Shown here piece by piece: positions 1-6,869 of a stretch of 10,358 nucleotides of DNA. This stretch comes from DASVBE01 sp036375995. Lineage in GTDB: Bacteria > Actinomycetota > Actinomycetes > Streptosporangiales > Streptosporangiaceae. Each line of letters begins with the position of its first letter. Position 1 is the first letter of the stretch. A model generated the notes under the pieces. It had not been told where the DNA came from and ran no database searches. It worked only from the letters and a program-made list of their open reading frames with translations. Both the position numbers and the translations under genes were made by a program. The stretch covers positions 1-10,358 of the forward strand of contig DASVBE010000113.1 of assembly GCA_036375995.1 (NCBI GenBank), read 5' to 3'.

Positions 1-256
1 TCTGGTCCGCCTCACCGTGAGCGGTCTGGCCCTGACCTGCCTGGGGACGGCCTGCCTGGGGTCGACCTGGCTGGGGACGGCCTGTCTGAGGACGGCCTGC
101 CTGACGCAAATCAGCCTGACTCTGGTCCGCCTCACCCTGAGCGGTCTGGCCCTGGCCAGTCTGGGGGCGGCCTGGCTGGGGACGGCCTGCCTGGGGACGA
201 CCTGGCTGGGGACAGACTGCCTGGCGGTGGCCCGCTTGAGGCCGGCCTGCCTGGCC
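1..256 (+). repeat. 15-bp minisatellite with a 120-bp higher-order unit
   Basis: The core unit resembles GGCCTGCCTGGGGAC and recurs every 15 bp with CTG, CTC or TTG kept in phase. A 120-bp super-unit (8 x 15) is visible: TCTGGTCCGCCTCACC at base 1 recurs at base 121 with one nearby change and continues into TGAGCGGTCTGGCCCTG. All spacings are multiples of three, so expansion or contraction keeps the frame. Confidence 0.85.
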
Positions 257-1809
257 GCGGGTCGTTGCGGACCGGTGAGCCGGGACCTCGTCCGGCGGCG
301 GCCCGGCCGGCTGGGAACGGGCTGCCGGTGGTGCATCCCGTCCTGACCGCGATCCCGGCCGCCCGGCGGTTCCTCGAGGCGCTCCGGCTTGGTGCGCTGG
401 ATCCGGTGGCGGAGGTGCTTGCTTCCGTGCTGCCCCGGTACGCGGCGGACCGCGGGCTGACCGTGGACGGCCTGGACGAGGCCCAGCATCTGGCCGACGT
501 GGAGCAGGTGGCCGAGGCCCTGGTGACCGCGGCCCCGGCGGCCCGGCAGGAACTCGCCGGGCAGCTGGCCGTCACCGGGTTCCTGGCCGGGGAGAACGCG
601 GCCACCGGCGAGCAGCGGCTGATGACACCGGGACAGCTCTTCCTGCGCACCCCGGGCACCGAGGCGTACCTGGCGGGGAACCCGGACGCCTGGTTCGCCC
701 GGGACCGGTACGGGCCCTGGCGGGCGCAGCTGCAGGAACTCGGGGTCCGGGACACGGTCCCGGCCCGGTCCCGGCCACCCGGCCCGGACGGGAACGTGCT
801 GGTGGCCATGGAGTTCGCGCGCAACGAGCGCGGCCTGCACGGCTTCGACCCGGAGGCCAGCATCGAGGGCCTCGGGTTCGCGCTGGGGCACCCGGATCAC
901 CGCCGGTCAGAGTACGTCTGGAACGAGCTGCTGGTGCCGAACCGGAACCTGCTGGCCGGGACGGTCGAGCGGTCGGCGCGGCTCGGCTTTGCCGACGCGG
1001 ACAGGGCGGAAGTCCGCTCCGCCATCGGCGCCGCCGCGGCCGCCGCGGCCTGGCTGCCCGGCCCGGACGGGGCCTTCCACCGCCCGGACGAGCTTCAGCT
1101 CGACGACCTGCCGCCGGCCTTCAAGCGCGACGATCAGGTGGCCGCCGCCCTTGGCATGATCGCGCCGGTGGTGGCCGAGGCCAGCCGGCAGCTGGGTCTG
1201 CCGCCCGGGCTGCTCCGCGGCCTGGCCGCGCATCCGGACCTGGTCGCCCTGGTCGAGCGGGAGCTCGCCGCCCGGGAAGCCGGGACCAGCCACCCCGGCC
1301 GCGACCCGTGGTCCGGCGGCGAGTCCGGCACCGGCGAGTCCGGCACCGGCGAGTCCGGGGCCGGCGAGTCCGGCACCGGCGCTGGCCCCGACCCCTGGGC
1401 CCTGCTCAGCGAAACGCCGGAAGGCGTGCGCCACGGCGAAAGCCCGGGCGACCCCGGTATCGCCGCCAGCCCCGATCCCTGGTCACTGCTCAGGGAACCA
1501 CCAGAGCGCGATGGCCCGGGCGCTGGCTCAGGTGAGCCCGGTTCTGCCGCTCGGCCCAGCTCGCTGGAGCTTCCCGGGCCACTGCCGGAGGGCAACCGCC
1601 CGCCCGGCGGCCGCCCCGGTGAGCCTGGCGCCCCGGCTGGCTCCGCTCCGTGGGTGCTGTTCAGGACGCCACCGGAGGACGACCGGCCTGGTGAAGACGG
1701 CCCAGGCGGCGGCCCGCCTGGTGGCGCACCTGGTTACGGCGGCTCCGGCGACGACGACCCGGCCGGGCCGGGATCCGGCGGCTGGGACACGGCGGGCGGG
1801 GCGTCATGA
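1..1809 (+). CDS. Sacsin/Hsp90-like ATPase-family protein, C-terminal part (5' end outside window)
   Basis: The frame is open from base 1 to the TGA at 1807-1809. The conserved part runs from about base 349 to 1290. It holds a segment with VLPRY (about 430), then RGLHGFDPEA (829-858), SEYVWNELL (from 907), AAWLPGPDGAFHRPDEL (1045-1095) and FKRDDQVAAALGM. I recognise this series as the region downstream of the N-terminal ATPase domain in bacterial sacsin-like (Hsp90-fold, DUF3883-neighbourhood) proteins. The ATPase domain itself is not visible and would lie upstream of the window. A Gly/Pro/acidic tail follows, with four GESGT-type pentads (1318-1377) and a 28-residue PW-motif repeat. In-frame candidate starts inside the window are TTG at 265 and GTG at 328, but either would leave the protein without its catalytic part. 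It overlaps the DUF1345 gene by ATGA, so the two are probably co-translated. The family is inferred from memory of its motifs, and its cellular role is unknown. Confidence 0.6.
   Translation, partial: SGPPHRERSGPDLPGDGLPGVDLAGDGLSEDGLPDANQPDSGPPHPERSGPGQSGGGLAGDGLPGDDLAGDRLPGGGPLEAGLPGRGSLRTGEPGPRPAAARPAGNGLPVVHPVLTAIPAARRFLEALRLGALDPVAEVLASVLPRYAADRGLTVDGLDEAQHLADVEQVAEALVTAAPAARQELAGQLAVTGFLAGENAATGEQRLMTPGQLFLRTPGTEAYLAGNPDAWFARDRYGPWRAQLQELGVRDTVPARSRPPGPDGNVLVAMEFARNERGLHGFDPEASIEGLGFALGHPDHRRSEYVWNELLVPNRNLLAGTVERSARLGFADADRAEVRSAIGAAAAAAAWLPGPDGAFHRPDELQLDDLPPAFKRDDQVAAALGMIAPVVAEASRQLGLPPGLLRGLAAHPDLVALVERELAAREAGTSHPGRDPWSGGESGTGESGTGESGAGESGTGAGPDPWALLSETPEGVRHGESPGDPGIAASPDPWSLLREPPERDGPGAGSGEPGSAARPSSLELPGPLPEGNRPPGGRPGEPGAPAGSAPWVLFRTPPEDDRPGEDGPGGGPPGGAPGYGGSGDDDPAGPGSGGWDTAGGAS
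2..346 (+). CDS. Alternative reading of the repeat: pentapeptide-repeat-like C-terminus (low confidence)
   Basis: The second forward frame is also open from the window edge to TGA at 344-346. It reads as pentads of the ACLGT / STWLG kind with leucine at every fifth residue for 17 consecutive units. Small or branched residues (A, S, T, V, I, once D) sit two places before the leucine, as in the A(D/N)LXX pentapeptide-repeat family. Third codon positions in this frame are almost all G or C, which is typical of genes in this genome, while the frame joined to the sacsin-like gene has many T-ending codons here. Against it, the downstream linker of the sacsin-like gene also has relaxed third positions, and any 15-bp repeat gives period five in every frame. 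It could be the end of an upstream pentapeptide-repeat gene, or the trace of a frameshift. Confidence 0.3.
   Translation: MVRLTVSGLALTCLGTACLGSTWLGTACLRTACLTQISLTLVRLTLSGLALASLGAAWLGTACLGTTWLGTDCLAVARLRPACLAAGRCGPVSRDLVRRRPGRLGTGCRWCIPS
1318..1377 (+). repeat. Four 15-bp units encoding Gly-Glu-Ser-Gly-Thr
   Basis: GGCGAGTCCGGCACC occurs at 1318, 1333, 1348 and 1363, with the third copy changed to give Ala in place of Thr. It encodes a flexible acidic linker between the folded part of the sacsin-like protein and its PW-motif tail. Confidence 0.9.
1390..1725 (+). repeat. Degenerate 28-residue protein repeat with PW-L-PE motif
   Basis: In the sacsin-like frame the tail repeats DPWALLSETPEG (1390), DPWSLLREPPER (1474) and APWVLFRTPPED (1645), each followed by a Gly/Pro/Glu stretch ending near G(D/E)PG. 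The 171-base gap between the second and third copies is about twice the 84-base unit and contains a worn copy (PSSLELPGPLPEG). The conserved Pro-Trp-x-Leu core in disordered sequence looks like a short binding motif in several copies. Confidence 0.7.
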
Positions 1810-2492
1810 GCCAGGACGCCAGGCCCAGCGGGCCCGCCGCGTCGATGATGGCCCAGGCCGTGCGCGGCCGCCGCACGGTGGCCCGCCTGATCGTCGCGTT
1901 CCTGGCCGGGAGCATCGCCGCGGCCGTGGCCAGCCTGCTGAGCGGCTGGCAGTACGTGCCCGCGATCAGCTGGGACGTCACCGGGGCGGTGTTCTGCGCG
2001 CTGGCCTGGCGGGCCGTCTGGCCGATGTCCGCGGCGGCCACCGCGGAACGGGCCACCGAGGAGGACCTGTCCCGGGCCAGCACCGACGTGCTGATCCTGA
2101 CCGCCAGCGTGGTCAGCCTGGCCGCGGTCACGCTCGTGCTGGCCGGCGTGCATCACGCGCACGGGGCGGCCCGCGTCGAGCTGGCCAGCATCGGCCTGAT
2201 CACGGTCGCGGTGTCGTGGCTCACCGTGCACACGATCTTCATGCTGCGGTACGCGCTGCTCTACTACGCCGAGCCCGCCGGCGGCATCGACTTCGGTTCC
2301 GACGAGCCGCCCAGCTACCGGGATTTCGCCTACCTGGCGCTAACCCTGGGCATGACCTTCCAGGTCTCGGACACCGCGCTGCGCAGCACCGTGCTGCGCG
2401 CGACCGCGCTCCGCCATGCGCTGCTGTCCTACCTGTTCGGCGCCATCATCCTGGCCGTGGCCATCAACCTGGTCGCCGGGATCGGCGTCTAG
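1806..2492 (+). CDS. DUF1345 family integral membrane protein
   Basis: This 228-residue protein has a short basic N-terminus and about five hydrophobic helices near residues 26-46, 52-72, 93-114, 125-153 and 205-226. Family signatures are TVHTIFMLRYALLYY (141-154), YRDFAYLALTLGMTFQVSDT (171-190) and RHALLSYLFGAIILAVAINL (203-222), which together mark DUF1345 at close to full length. The biochemical function of the family is not established. The ATG lies in the ATGA that also ends the sacsin-like gene, and no strong ribosome site precedes it, so translational coupling is likely. It ends 23 bp from the convergent hydrolase gene. A weak 5-bp AGCCC/GGGCT pairing (2491-2524) spans both stop codons but is too short to call a terminator. 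Confidence 0.92.
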   Translation: MSQDARPSGPAASMMAQAVRGRRTVARLIVAFLAGSIAAAVASLLSGWQYVPAISWDVTGAVFCALAWRAVWPMSAAATAERATEEDLSRASTDVLILTASVVSLAAVTLVLAGVHHAHGAARVELASIGLITVAVSWLTVHTIFMLRYALLYYAEPAGGIDFGSDEPPSYRDFAYLALTLGMTFQVSDTALRSTVLRATALRHALLSYLFGAIILAVAINLVAGIGV

Positions 2493-2515
2493 CCCACCGT
2501 AATCCTCACAAAACG

Positions 2516-3415
2516 TCACGGGCTGAGATGCTCGGTGAACCAGTCCCGTGCTGCGCCGGACGAGGCCTCGAAGCCCTTCACGTAGGCGTCGAAGTGGCCG
2601 CCCGGCATGATCACCAGGCGGCGGGGCTCGTTGGCGCGCTGGAAGGCAGCGATGGCCAGCTCGGCCGGGGTCAGGTGGTCCTCCCTGGCCACCAGCATGA
2701 GCAGCGGCGTCGGGCTGATCCAGGGCAGATAGGTGCCCGGCTCGTACTCGGTGAACATCTCCACCGAGCGGACCGTGACCTCGTTGCGCCACGAGGGCGC
2801 CCGGTCCGTGGCCGTCTCGGTGAACCACTGGAACGAGTCGGCGGTTGGCAGCGCCGCGGCCACCATCGGGTTCTCCGAGACCACCGGCACCATGGCCGGC
2901 GCCGCGCCGGTGTACCTGGCCGCCCGGTCGCCCTCGAACGCGCTGCGGAACCCGGCGATCAGGTCGGCCCGGACCAGCGCCCGCATGTTGTCGTGCCCGC
3001 TGATCATCGGCACCTGGCAGACGACGGCCTTCACCCGCCGGTCGATCGCGCCGACCATCAGCACGTGCCCGCCGGAATAGCTGGTGCCCCAGATCCCGAT
3101 CCGGCCGGCGTCCACCTCGGGCAGGCTGCTGGCGTAGGTGATCGCGTGCCGGTAGTCGCGGACCTGCGCCCACGGGTCGATCTCCTGGCGCGGCTCACCG
3201 TCGCTGGCGCCGAAATTGCGGTTGTCGTAGAGCAATACGTTCAGCCCCGCGGCCGCGAAGACCTCGGCGAACGAATCCAGGTACATCTCCTTGACCGCGG
3301 AGAACCCATGAGCCATGACCACGGTGGCGGCCGGCCCGGCCGCGTCTGCTCCCGGGTAGAACCAGCCGCGCAGCACTGTGCCTTCGGCGTCGAATTCCAC
3401 GTCCCGACGGTCCAT
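2516..3415 (-). CDS. Alpha/beta hydrolase (S15/CocE-like or dienelactone-hydrolase-like)
   Basis: This 299-residue cytosolic hydrolase has no signal peptide. Visible elements in order are the oxyanion-hole HGF (residues 36-38), the strand with NVLLYDNRNFGASDG (59-73), the nucleophile elbow GTSYSGG with probable catalytic Ser112 in a GxSYxG arrangement as in X-Pro dipeptidyl-peptidase and cocaine-esterase relatives, the acid Asp246 in REDHLTP, and the base His274 in GGHFDAY. A cap-like insertion lies around residues 135-225. The triad is complete, so it should be active as an esterase, acylhydrolase or peptidase, but the substrate cannot be told. The start is well supported: AGGAGG (3420-3425 on this strand) sits 4 bases before the ATG. 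It is divergent from the DUF1295 remnant and convergent with the DUF1345 gene. Confidence 0.9.
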   Translation of the reverse strand: MDRRDVEFDAEGTVLRGWFYPGADAAGPAATVVMAHGFSAVKEMYLDSFAEVFAAAGLNVLLYDNRNFGASDGEPRQEIDPWAQVRDYRHAITYASSLPEVDAGRIGIWGTSYSGGHVLMVGAIDRRVKAVVCQVPMISGHDNMRALVRADLIAGFRSAFEGDRAARYTGAAPAMVPVVSENPMVAAALPTADSFQWFTETATDRAPSWRNEVTVRSVEMFTEYEPGTYLPWISPTPLLMLVAREDHLTPAELAIAAFQRANEPRRLVIMPGGHFDAYVKGFEASSGAARDWFTEHLSP

Positions 3416-3554
3416 GGGGCCTCCTGCCGTCCGCGGGCAGCGTCGCTGCCGCCTGATCTCAGTCTGCGCCTGTCAGGGCGATATGGCGGTCCTCGTTTGA
3501 GACAACCGGGGAGACAGCCAGGGAGGCAATTGGTGAGCGGGCGGTGAGCGGGTT
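3416..3554. promoter_or_regulatory. Divergent intergenic region with duplicated start site
   Basis: This region separates the hydrolase (minus) and the DUF1295 remnant (plus). On the plus strand GGGAGG (3521-3526) is a good ribosome site. GGTGAGCGGG follows twice at an 11-base period (3532-3541 and 3543-3552), giving two GTG codons. The first (3533) has ideal 6-base spacing but reads only four codons to a TGA. That TGA overlaps the second GTG (3544) as GTGA. On the minus strand a weak TTGTCT/TATCGC pair with 16-bp spacing (about 3483-3510) is the only promoter-like match I could find for the hydrolase. Confidence 0.5.
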
Positions 3555-3879
3555 CGACGCAGCGGCGTTCCTGGCCGCGCTGCCGTGGACCGGGGGAGCG
3601 GTGGCGGCGGTCGCGGCCGGCGCGTTCGCCGTGGCGCGGGCCGCCGGGCGGCGGAACGTGGTGGACACCGCCTGGGGGCTGTTCTTCGTGGCCGCCGAGC
3701 ACTGGCCGGGCGTTCTCACGATCCCGGCCCCGCTGATCATGACCTACCTGCTGACCTTCGGCTCCGGCCAGCGGAACCTCGAGCGCACCCTGTCCCGGCG
3801 CCCCGGTTACCGCGAGTACATGCAGCGGACCAGCGGCTTCTTCCCCTGGCCAGCCAGGCCAGGCCGCCGCCCGTCCTAG
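3544..3879 (+). CDS. DUF1295 (steroid 5-alpha-reductase-like) protein with large internal deletion, probable pseudogene
   Basis: The frame encodes 111 residues, whereas DUF1295 proteins are usually about 250-270. The first part, with one helix (16-34) and RRNVVDTAWG (36-45), matches the N-terminus of the family. From about residue 45, GLFFVAAEHWPGVLT, APLIMTYLLTFGSG (62-75), RRPGYREYMQRTSGFFPWP (85-103) match its C-terminus. The middle is gone, including most membrane helices and the HPNYFGD-type region thought to contact NADPH and substrate. Both family ends carry a Trp-Gly-Leu-x-Phe-Val-like sequence at the junction (3673-3690), so a deletion between short homologies would give exactly this in-frame product. 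Enzymatic activity is very unlikely. The GTG start at 3544 is 17 bases from the ribosome site because of an 11-bp duplication. Its TAG overlaps the stop of the convergent YihY gene. Confidence 0.75.
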   Translation: MSGFDAAAFLAALPWTGGAVAAVAAGAFAVARAAGRRNVVDTAWGLFFVAAEHWPGVLTIPAPLIMTYLLTFGSGQRNLERTLSRRPGYREYMQRTSGFFPWPARPGRRPS

Positions 3880-4988
3880 TCTGCCGGCGGCGATGCATAC
3901 GGCCCGTGCGGTTCCTGCGGCTCCTCCGGCCCGCGCAGCTCTGGGGCTCCGTGAGGCTGGTGCGATCTATGCGTCTTGCGGCGCCGGTGGGGCTCGTCGA
4001 ACGATACTTCGACCCGCTGGAAGCCCTTGCCGCGCTGGGCCTTGGCCTGCCGGGTATACGCGCGCCGGTCCGCGCTGGTGAGCTGGACCTTGTCGGTGAA
4101 CGGCGTGAGCAGCGCCCGCGGGTGCAGCCGGCCGACACGGACCGCGTTGACCTCGATACAGATCACGACCGCGCTGGAGGACAGATACAGGAACACAACG
4201 AGGCCGAGGACCAGGGCGAACAGCCCGTTGGTGGCGCTGGCGTGCCGCACCACGTGCCCGACGTACGCGATGCCGAACGACTGCAGCGCCTGCCAGATCA
4301 CCGCCGCGGCAATAGCGCCCGGTATCACGTCACGCGTCGACAGCCGGCCCGCGCAGGCGATGCGGAACGCGAACGCGTAGGCCCAGATGTTGATCATCAG
4401 GGACGCCGCCAGCGCGCCGAGCTTCACCGTGATACCGGGCGGGCCCACGGCCTCGGTGCCCGCCAGGATGGACAGCAGCGTGCTGCCCAGGATCGCCAGC
4501 CCGGCCGTCACCAGCAGGAGCAGGCCGCGGCCCCGGCTGCGCAGCGGGTTGGGCCGGCTGTTCCGCGGTATCCCCCACGCCGTGTTCGTCGCGTACTGAA
4601 ACGCCTGGCCCACGCCGAGCCCGCCGTACAGCGCGCCGATGATTCCGATCGTCAGCCCGACCGGGCCGCCGCCGATCCGCCGCGGCTGGGACAGGTCCAC
4701 CCCGATGACCGGGAACTGGCGCAGCGCCGAGGCCAGCACCTCGTGCTGCAACTGCAGGTCACCGGCCAGCACGAAGCTCAGCACCGTGGAACCCAGGAGC
4801 AGCAGCGGGAGGATGGCGACGATGCCGTAGTAGGTCAGCACCGCAGCCATGTACGGCCCGAAGTCGTCGTAGTACTTGTAGGCCACCGCGATCGGGAAGC
4901 CCGCCCAGGGGTGTCGCCGCTGGTATTCGTCCAGCCGCCGGGTGACCGCCACATAAGGAAGGTCACCACATTCTGGCTGCTCAACCAT
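3876..4988 (-). CDS. YihY/virulence factor BrkB family membrane protein
   Basis: This 370-residue protein has about six membrane helices, near residues 47-75, 108-125, 154-177, 188-210, 221-245 and 253-281. The family pattern is clear in MAAVLTYYGIVAILPLLLL (47-65), the glycine-rich second helix (GIIGALYGGLGVGQAF), and FALVLGLVVFLYLSSSAVV followed by IEVNAVR (257-284). The family was once called RNase BN but is now regarded as membrane proteins of uncertain function. The cytosolic tail (330-370) is rich in His, Pro, Arg and Glu and is probably disordered. I chose the ATG at 4986-4988. A GTG directly before it adds one residue, and no good ribosome site is seen for either. It follows otsA by 110 bp on the same strand and may be co-transcribed with it. 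Its TAG and the stop of the DUF1295 remnant share the bases CTAG. Confidence 0.9.
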   Translation of the reverse strand: MVEQPECGDLPYVAVTRRLDEYQRRHPWAGFPIAVAYKYYDDFGPYMAAVLTYYGIVAILPLLLLGSTVLSFVLAGDLQLQHEVLASALRQFPVIGVDLSQPRRIGGGPVGLTIGIIGALYGGLGVGQAFQYATNTAWGIPRNSRPNPLRSRGRGLLLLVTAGLAILGSTLLSILAGTEAVGPPGITVKLGALAASLMINIWAYAFAFRIACAGRLSTRDVIPGAIAAAVIWQALQSFGIAYVGHVVRHASATNGLFALVLGLVVFLYLSSSAVVICIEVNAVRVGRLHPRALLTPFTDKVQLTSADRRAYTRQAKAQRGKGFQRVEVSFDEPHRRRKTHRSHQPHGAPELRGPEEPQEPHGPYASPPAD

Positions 4989-5028
4989 CACCCGCCCGGA
5001 GTGGGCGCCCGGCGCGGCCGCCCCGGGC

Positions 5029-5090
5029 GGCCACCCCGGCCGCGCGACCACCCCGGCCACGCGACCACCCCGGCCGGGCGGCCACCCGCC
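5029..5090. repeat. 17-bp tandem repeat, about 3.6 copies, between otsA and the YihY gene
   Basis: Units start at 5029, 5046 and 5063, with a partial copy at 5080; the form is G(G/A)CCACCCCGGCCgCGC. The repeat fills most of the 110-bp gap, and its length is not a multiple of three, which fits a non-coding role. It is extremely GC-rich and could fold, but no clean terminator is seen. Confidence 0.8.
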
Positions 5091-5098
5091 CCGCGCGG

Positions 5099-6610
5099 TT
5101 AGCCTTCCGGCGTGTCTGCCAGCTGGGCCCGTCCCGGGGCCTGCTCGAGAGAGTCGAGGAACGTCGCCGCCCAGTGCGCCACGTCGTTCTCGGCCACCCG
5201 GCGGCGCATCGCCCGCATCCGCCGCCGCGCCTCGGCCGAGGGCACCGTGACGGCCCGCATGATGGCGTCCTTCATCCCCTCGATGTCGTGCGGGTTGATC
5301 AGGAACGCGCTGCTCAGCTCGTCCGCGGTGCCGGTGAACTCGCTCAGCACCAGCGCGCCGCTCTCGTCGTGACGGCACGCGACGTACTCCTTGGCCACCA
5401 GGTTCATGCCGTCCCGCAGTGCGGTCACCAGCATCACGTCGGCGGCCAGGTACAGCGCCGCCATCTCCTCCCGCGGGTAGGACTGGTGCAGGTAGTGCAC
5501 GGGCGGGTTGCCGAGCTCGCCGTAGTCCCCGTTGATCCGGCCGACCGCCACCTCGACCTCGTCCCGCAGCAGGCGGTAGTGCTCGACCCGCTCCCGGCTG
5601 GGGCTGGCCACGAGCACGAGCACCGCCTCCGGCGGCCCGAGCCGGCCTTCCTCGAGCAGCTCGCCGTAGGCGCGCAGCCGGTGCAGGATCCCCTTGGTGT
5701 AGTCCAGCCGGTCCACGCCGAGCAGCAGCACCTGCGGCTTGCCCAGCGCGTCGCGGATGTCGGCGGCCCGGGCCAGAACGTCGTCGCGCCGGGCCAGGTC
5801 GCCGAAGCCGGCGGTATCGATCGAGATGGGGAACGCCGCCGCCCTGACGTCCCGCACCGCCACGCCGGGACTGGCCGGGTCGGCCGGAACCTGGATGTGC
5901 GAGCCCCTGGTCGCCAGCCGCGCCCCCCGGCGGCACGCCCGCAGGAAGTTGGCCGCGTCCTGCTGCCGCTGGAAGCCGAGAAGGTCCGCGCCGAGCAGCC
6001 CGGCCACGATCTGCCGCCGCCACGGCAGCTGCGCGAAGATCTCGTAGCCGGGGAACGGGATGTGGTTGAAGAACCCGATCCGGACGTCCGGGCGCTGCGC
6101 CCGGATCATGCCCGGCACCAGCTGGAGCTGGTAGTCGTGCACCCACACGGTCGCGCCGCGGGCGGCTTGCGCCGCGGCCGCCTCGGCGAACCGGCGGTTG
6201 ATCGCGACGTAGGCCTCCCACCACGACCGGTGGAACTCCGGCGGCGCGATCACGTCGTGGTACAGCGGCCACAGCGTGGCGTTGCAGAAGCCCTCGTAGA
6301 ACGTCCGGACCTCGTCCGGGGACAGGCCGACCGGGATCAGCCGCATGCCGCTGGAGTCGAACGGCTCCGGGGCCTCGCCCGCTGAGCCCTGCCAGCCGAT
6401 CCAGGCCCCGCCGGCCTTGCGCATCACGGGCTCGAGCGCGGTCACCAGGCCGCCGGGACTGGCCCGCCATTCCATTTCGCCGCCGGGCCCGGCTACGCGG
6501 TCTACCGGCAGCCTGCAGGCCACCACGACGAAGCTGTACCGGCCTGCTTCCTGACCGCCTGCGAGTTCAGGCATGGCGCCACCATCGGAGATCGGAAGCA
6601 TCGGGATCAC
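5099..6610 (-). CDS. otsA: Trehalose-6-phosphate synthase (GT20, OtsA)
   Basis: OtsA transfers glucose from a nucleotide sugar to glucose-6-phosphate, making trehalose-6-phosphate for the cytosolic compatible solute trehalose. The 503-residue protein shows the whole GT20 motif series: CRLPVDR (32-38), GGLVTAL (53-59), WIGW (70-73), NATLWPLYHD (110-119), WVHDYQLQLVP (156-166), FFNHIPFPGYEIF (180-192), GVDRLDYTKGI (298-308), ALRDGMNLVAKEYV (397-410) and LSEFTGTADEL (422-432). By comparison with E. coli OtsA the likely active-site residues are Arg33, Trp114, Asp159, Arg301, Lys306 and Asp400. The usual Asn before the first Arg is Cys32 here. The start is GTG at 6610 (AGG four bases upstream), with ATG at 6601 or 6574 as alternatives. 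No otsB phosphatase gene is present in the window. It lies upstream of the YihY gene and divergent from htrA. Confidence 0.96.
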   Translation of the reverse strand: MIPMLPISDGGAMPELAGGQEAGRYSFVVVACRLPVDRVAGPGGEMEWRASPGGLVTALEPVMRKAGGAWIGWQGSAGEAPEPFDSSGMRLIPVGLSPDEVRTFYEGFCNATLWPLYHDVIAPPEFHRSWWEAYVAINRRFAEAAAAQAARGATVWVHDYQLQLVPGMIRAQRPDVRIGFFNHIPFPGYEIFAQLPWRRQIVAGLLGADLLGFQRQQDAANFLRACRRGARLATRGSHIQVPADPASPGVAVRDVRAAAFPISIDTAGFGDLARRDDVLARAADIRDALGKPQVLLLGVDRLDYTKGILHRLRAYGELLEEGRLGPPEAVLVLVASPSRERVEHYRLLRDEVEVAVGRINGDYGELGNPPVHYLHQSYPREEMAALYLAADVMLVTALRDGMNLVAKEYVACRHDESGALVLSEFTGTADELSSAFLINPHDIEGMKDAIMRAVTVPSAEARRRMRAMRRRVAENDVAHWAATFLDSLEQAPGRAQLADTPEG

Positions 6611-6869
6611 TTTACCTGTCTAACCATCTTCGGGCAGGTTGCCCCCCGGCCGCCGCCCGCGGCCAGCTCCCCGCCCGGGGTCGCCTGCGCTCCGCCTGAG
6701 CTGCGCAAACGCCCGGAATCCTGGCTCATGGCAGGGCAAAGCGAGAGTCAATGAACAGCCATGTTCCGGTATGGCGCCGGGTGAGTCGCAAGGGGCTGCT
6801 GGGCCCGGCGCGGGATCGCGCGGCGGCGCACAGTGGGCGCATGGTGGGCGCACGATACCGCGCCGGCCG
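6611..6869. other. Intergenic, otsA side of the divergent region: no gene seen
   Basis: GC-rich sequence. Reading frames here are short or lack a ribosome site and family resemblance. The otsA promoter should lie here, on the minus strand, but I could not find a convincing -35/-10 pair. Confidence 0.5.

Noticed and set aside
2491..2524. A terminator between the DUF1345 and hydrolase genes
   Set aside because: Only a 5-bp stem (AGCCC/GGGCT) with a 24-base loop and no T tract; too weak.
1511..3547. A 678-codon plus-strand open frame
   Set aside because: It crosses the sacsin-like tail, all of the DUF1345 gene and the antisense of the hydrolase. Its product is Arg/Pro/Ala-rich with no family resemblance, while the overlapped genes have full motif sets.
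3585..5102. A 505-codon plus-strand frame opposite the YihY gene
   Set aside because: It is the antisense shadow of a clear membrane protein and has Arg/His/Gln-rich low-complexity composition.
3876..6470. A fusion of the YihY protein with a long N-terminal extension running across otsA
   Set aside because: The extension is the wrong frame of otsA and of the 17-bp repeats. The YihY domain starts naturally at the ATG at 4988.
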